NCBI RefSeq assembly: GCF_026625745.1
Contig: NZ_CP113061.1
Location: 1,947,501-2,011,500 of the forward strand
Source: Asticcacaulis sp. SL142
GTDB taxonomy: Bacteria; Pseudomonadota; Alphaproteobacteria; Caulobacterales; Caulobacteraceae
Length of the DNA: 64,000 nt
Reading direction: 5' to 3'
The position numbers were made by a program, and so were the translations under genes. The notes beneath the pieces were generated by a model. That model was given only the letters and a program-made list of their open reading frames with translations, ran no database searches and was not told where the DNA came from. Below are positions 61,972-64,000 of this stretch, in pieces (position 1 is the stretch's first letter; each line of letters starts with the position of its first letter).

Positions 61972-62748
61972 ATGTTAAACATCAACGAAATACCAAGCGC
62001 GATTGTTGAGCGTGCAAGTATGTTGGAAGGTATTCTTATAGCGTCGGCGACAGGCGGCTCTCAAGATAACCATGTTTATGAGTACTTACGACGGGAATTT
62101 ATGGCAGATATATCTATTCGTGATCTGCTTCCTACGTTTGTACGCACTCATCGTAATCTTGATGCATTTTGGCCTTATATAAAAAATGAAGCCGGTACAT
62201 ATGCCGAGCGCAGGCAGATTATTACCTTAGCGTTCACCCCATTGATGGATTACCTTGATGGGCGCAATGCGGCTCCGAGTGACAAAGTAGCTTTAGATGT
62301 TTTAGAGAAGTTTGACGCAGACGGTGTTCATGCAGTTTGGACAAAAGCACTTTCACGCCGCAATACCGATCCGGAAGGAGCAATAACAACTGCCCGAACT
62401 CTACTAGAGACCGTGACTAAGCGCATTCTTGATCAAACTGGCGAAAGTTACACAGATAAAGATGATCTGCCCAAACTATATGCTAGCACAGCTAAGATTT
62501 TGAACCTTGCCCCTTCCCAACATAGCGAAGAAGCCATTAAAGCTATTTTAGGGGGCGCAATGACACTGGTAAATGGGATTGGAACACTGCGAAATCGGCT
62601 ATCAGACGCGCATGGTCGTGGAGGAGCCTTGCCGGTTAAACCATCACCTCGCCATGCCAGCCTAGCCGTAAATATGGCAGGAGCCGTTGCAACTTTCCTT
62701 GTTGAGACATTTTTAGAGCGGCAAGCCGCGAACAAGCAGATTCGATAA
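61972..62748 (+). CDS. Abortive-infection-type protein (Abi_C domain)
   Basis: A 258-residue protein. The C-terminal half (about 125-250) fits the abortive infection C-terminal family: DPEGAITTARTLLETVTKRI, DKDDLPKLYASTAKILNLAP, QHSEEAIKAILGGAMTLVNG and LRNRLSDAHGRGG in order. The RNRLSDAH segment has the R-x4/6-H spacing of HEPN ribonucleases, so RNase-type toxicity is a reasonable guess. The gene is AT-richer than its core neighbours and stands between prfC and a repeat-disrupted ORF, as an inserted accessory gene would. No partner or toxin-antitoxin mate is visible. Confidence 0.75.
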   Translation: MLNINEIPSAIVERASMLEGILIASATGGSQDNHVYEYLRREFMADISIRDLLPTFVRTHRNLDAFWPYIKNEAGTYAERRQIITLAFTPLMDYLDGRNAAPSDKVALDVLEKFDADGVHAVWTKALSRRNTDPEGAITTARTLLETVTKRILDQTGESYTDKDDLPKLYASTAKILNLAPSQHSEEAIKAILGGAMTLVNGIGTLRNRLSDAHGRGGALPVKPSPRHASLAVNMAGAVATFLVETFLERQAANKQIR

Positions 62749-62751
62749 TCC

Positions 62752-63036
62752 ATGCTCTATCTCATTATCGCGGTCTTCGCCGTGGCCGGGTTTGCCGATA
62801 ACGTCTGGCAGTTTTGGCGAGGATGGCGAACAGAGCAAGCCCCCCTCCGTCAGGACGCTTCGCGTCCCGCCACCTCCCCCGGCACGCCGGGGGAGTATAA
62901 GAAATTTAATACCTCCCCAACGTGTTGGGGAGCCGGGCGGCCGGTGCCGGGGGGCGCACGAAATCGCGCAGCGATGAGATGTGGTGGTGGGTGCCTTCGC
63001 CGCACCGTCTCAAATCACGCGTTGAGGCCGCGATAG
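62752..63036 (+). CDS. Small membrane ORF disrupted by palindromic element
   Basis: It starts three bases after the Abi-type gene and encodes a hydrophobic N-terminus (MLYLIIAVFAVAGFADNVWQ) followed by FWRGWRTEQ. From codon 30 the frame runs into the palindromic element at 62839-62932, so the rest (QDASRPATSPGTPGEYKK and on) is translated repeat DNA. It may have been a small membrane protein whose end was replaced. It overlaps the 3' end of GH43 on the other strand. Confidence 0.4.
   Translation: MLYLIIAVFAVAGFADNVWQFWRGWRTEQAPLRQDASRPATSPGTPGEYKKFNTSPTCWGAGRPVPGGARNRAAMRCGGGCLRRTVSNHALRPR
62839..62932. repeat. Dispersed palindromic element, copy C
   Basis: It has the same layout as copy A: GCCCCCCTCCGTC, mini-stem GGACGCTTCGCGTCC, GCCACCTCCCCC, loop, GGGGGAGTAT, followed by the small hairpin CTCCCCAACGTGTTGGGGAG. 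It lies inside the small ORF that begins at 62752. Confidence 0.8.
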
Positions 63037-64000
63037 CTGAAATCCCGCAGGGTCACAGCGCCATCGCCGGTGCAGTAGATGCCCAGCTTAAGCCCCAAAA
63101 ACCCACCGAAGACATTATGGTTCAGACCCGCCACTTCCATGCGGGTCGGGTGGCGCACCCAGGTTTTGCCGCCATCAACCGAGTGATGATAGGTAACGAC
63201 GTTGTCATAATTGGTCAGGCGCACCCGAACGGTTTTTGAAGCGACCTCCTGACGGTTCCAGGCCTGATCCTCGCCGTACTGCCAAGTGCAGGTCTGTGCG
63301 CCATCGAACCCTAACCCAGCAAAGGCCTTATGGTTATAGAACAGAAGGATTCCGGCCTCCGCCGCCCCGTCCAGTTCCAGCGTCACTTCGGCCTCATAGG
63401 ATCGGTCACCGACCGCACAGGTCAAGGGCGAGGAATCGGCGGGCGACGTGCCGCGCCCGGTCAGACGCAGGGACTTATGGTCGCGTTTAACCCGCGTCAT
63501 CTCATCGGGTTTCGGGTCATGAAACGCCCACTGCACGCCGAAACGGTCACGGCTGAAATCGTCAGACAGGGCAAAACCGGCCTTACTAAGTTTCCCACCT
63601 TTGGGCTTGAGCAAGGGCTTTGACAGGTCACCACCCAGCGCCCGGAACCAGCCGTCCGGTGTCCACTCCATCGGCTCCAGCAGGGTCTGGCGGCCAAGGG
63701 TGCGGAAGCCGTTTTCATAGCCGTGATAGACCAGCCACCAGTCGCCGGATGGCCCCTCAATAATGGTCGCGTGCCCCTTTGACCACCATGGTTCCTCAGT
63801 CTTCAAGGTACGCACCAGCGGATTGTGCGGATGATGCTCCCACGGGCCATGAATGGACTTTGAGCGGGCGGCGATGACCATATGGCCGGTGACGGGGCCT
63901 GCTGTGCCACCCACGGCGGTTACCAGGTAAAAATACTCCCCATGCCGCAGCAGTTTCGGCCCTTCCGGGGCAAAGTTCTCAGTGATCCAATCGTCCGGAT
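63015..64000 (-). CDS. GH43-family glycosidase, 5' end outside the window
   Basis: The frame is open to base 64000, so the N-terminus lies beyond. The visible part contains ENFAPEGPKLLRHGEYFYLV, with the Glu of the EGP motif as the GH43 general acid. The five-blade propeller end follows (GHATIIEGPSGDWWLVYHGY), then a C-terminal beta-sandwich (about 110 residues onwards, FSRDRFGVQWAFHDPKPDE) like the DUF1349-type domain in xylosidases/arabinosidases. GH43 removes arabinose or xylose from plant polymers. It probably belongs to a second glycan locus that starts here. Confidence 0.88.
   Translation of the reverse strand, partial: PDDWITENFAPEGPKLLRHGEYFYLVTAVGGTAGPVTGHMVIAARSKSIHGPWEHHPHNPLVRTLKTEEPWWSKGHATIIEGPSGDWWLVYHGYENGFRTLGRQTLLEPMEWTPDGWFRALGGDLSKPLLKPKGGKLSKAGFALSDDFSRDRFGVQWAFHDPKPDEMTRVKRDHKSLRLTGRGTSPADSSPLTCAVGDRSYEAEVTLELDGAAEAGILLFYNHKAFAGLGFDGAQTCTWQYGEDQAWNRQEVASKTVRVRLTNYDNVVTYHHSVDGGKTWVRHPTRMEVAGLNHNVFGGFLGLKLGIYCTGDGAVTLRDFSYRGLNA

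Overview
This window looks like a chromosomal segment of an alphaproteobacterium of the order Caulobacterales, most likely Asticcacaulis or a close relative. That placement is an inference from three things. The housekeeping order rpmH-rnpA-yidC-engB then argB, a HAD nucleotidase and dapD is Caulobacter-like. There is a long TonB-dependent receptor of the Xanthomonas/Caulobacter type, and there are many Tat-exported glycoside hydrolases beside flavin-dependent halogenase-family genes. No rRNA, CRISPR array, prophage or insertion sequence was seen.

Layout. 1-10.5 kb: the 3' end of groEL, a small ORF, a PhoX-type phosphatase, a cyclophilin lipoprotein, a metallophosphoesterase/lipid-kinase pair, a response regulator with a lipocalin, two EF-hand proteins and a prephenate-dehydrogenase-like gene. 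10.6-12.5 kb: a Kef-type K+/H+ antiporter. 12.6-44.6 kb: a large glycan-utilisation locus. 44.97 kb: tRNA-Arg(ACG). 45-50 kb: gamma-glutamyltransferase, a sirtuin, an acidic hypothetical protein and a histidine kinase. 50.2-61.9 kb: core genes rpmH, rnpA, yidC (frameshifted here), engB, argB, dapD and prfC, with a few accessory genes between them. 62-64 kb: an abortive-infection-type gene, a small ORF disrupted by a palindromic repeat, and a GH43 enzyme cut by the window edge.

The glycan locus reads as a xyloglucan-type system: TonB receptor, GH31 alpha-xylosidase with PA14 insert, GH9 and GH5 endoglucanases, GH39, GH42 beta-galactosidase, GH3 beta-glucosidase and a double SGNH esterase. Inferred flow: GH9/GH5 cut the backbone, the receptor imports oligosaccharides, GH31/GH42/GH39 strip the branches, and GH3 finishes the backbone. 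Two tryptophan-halogenase-family genes, a cupin/JmjC-like gene and a DUF6445-like gene accompany it. Its control set is two IclR regulators and a histidine kinase/NtrC-like pair, next to a MacB/FtsX-type ABC transporter that is co-directional with GH3. The locus is also decaying: there are two different GH29 alpha-L-fucosidase remnants and one frameshifted GH78-like rhamnosidase remnant, which suggests it once handled fucosylated or rhamnosylated side chains.

The most notable observations are these decayed fucosidases, the NtrC-like regulator that lacks the sigma-54 contact loop, the asymmetric tandem SGNH enzyme, a short terminated transcription unit upstream of the receptor promoter, a dispersed palindromic repeat family, a promoter bracketed by twin operators at 56.45 kb, and the frameshift in yidC.
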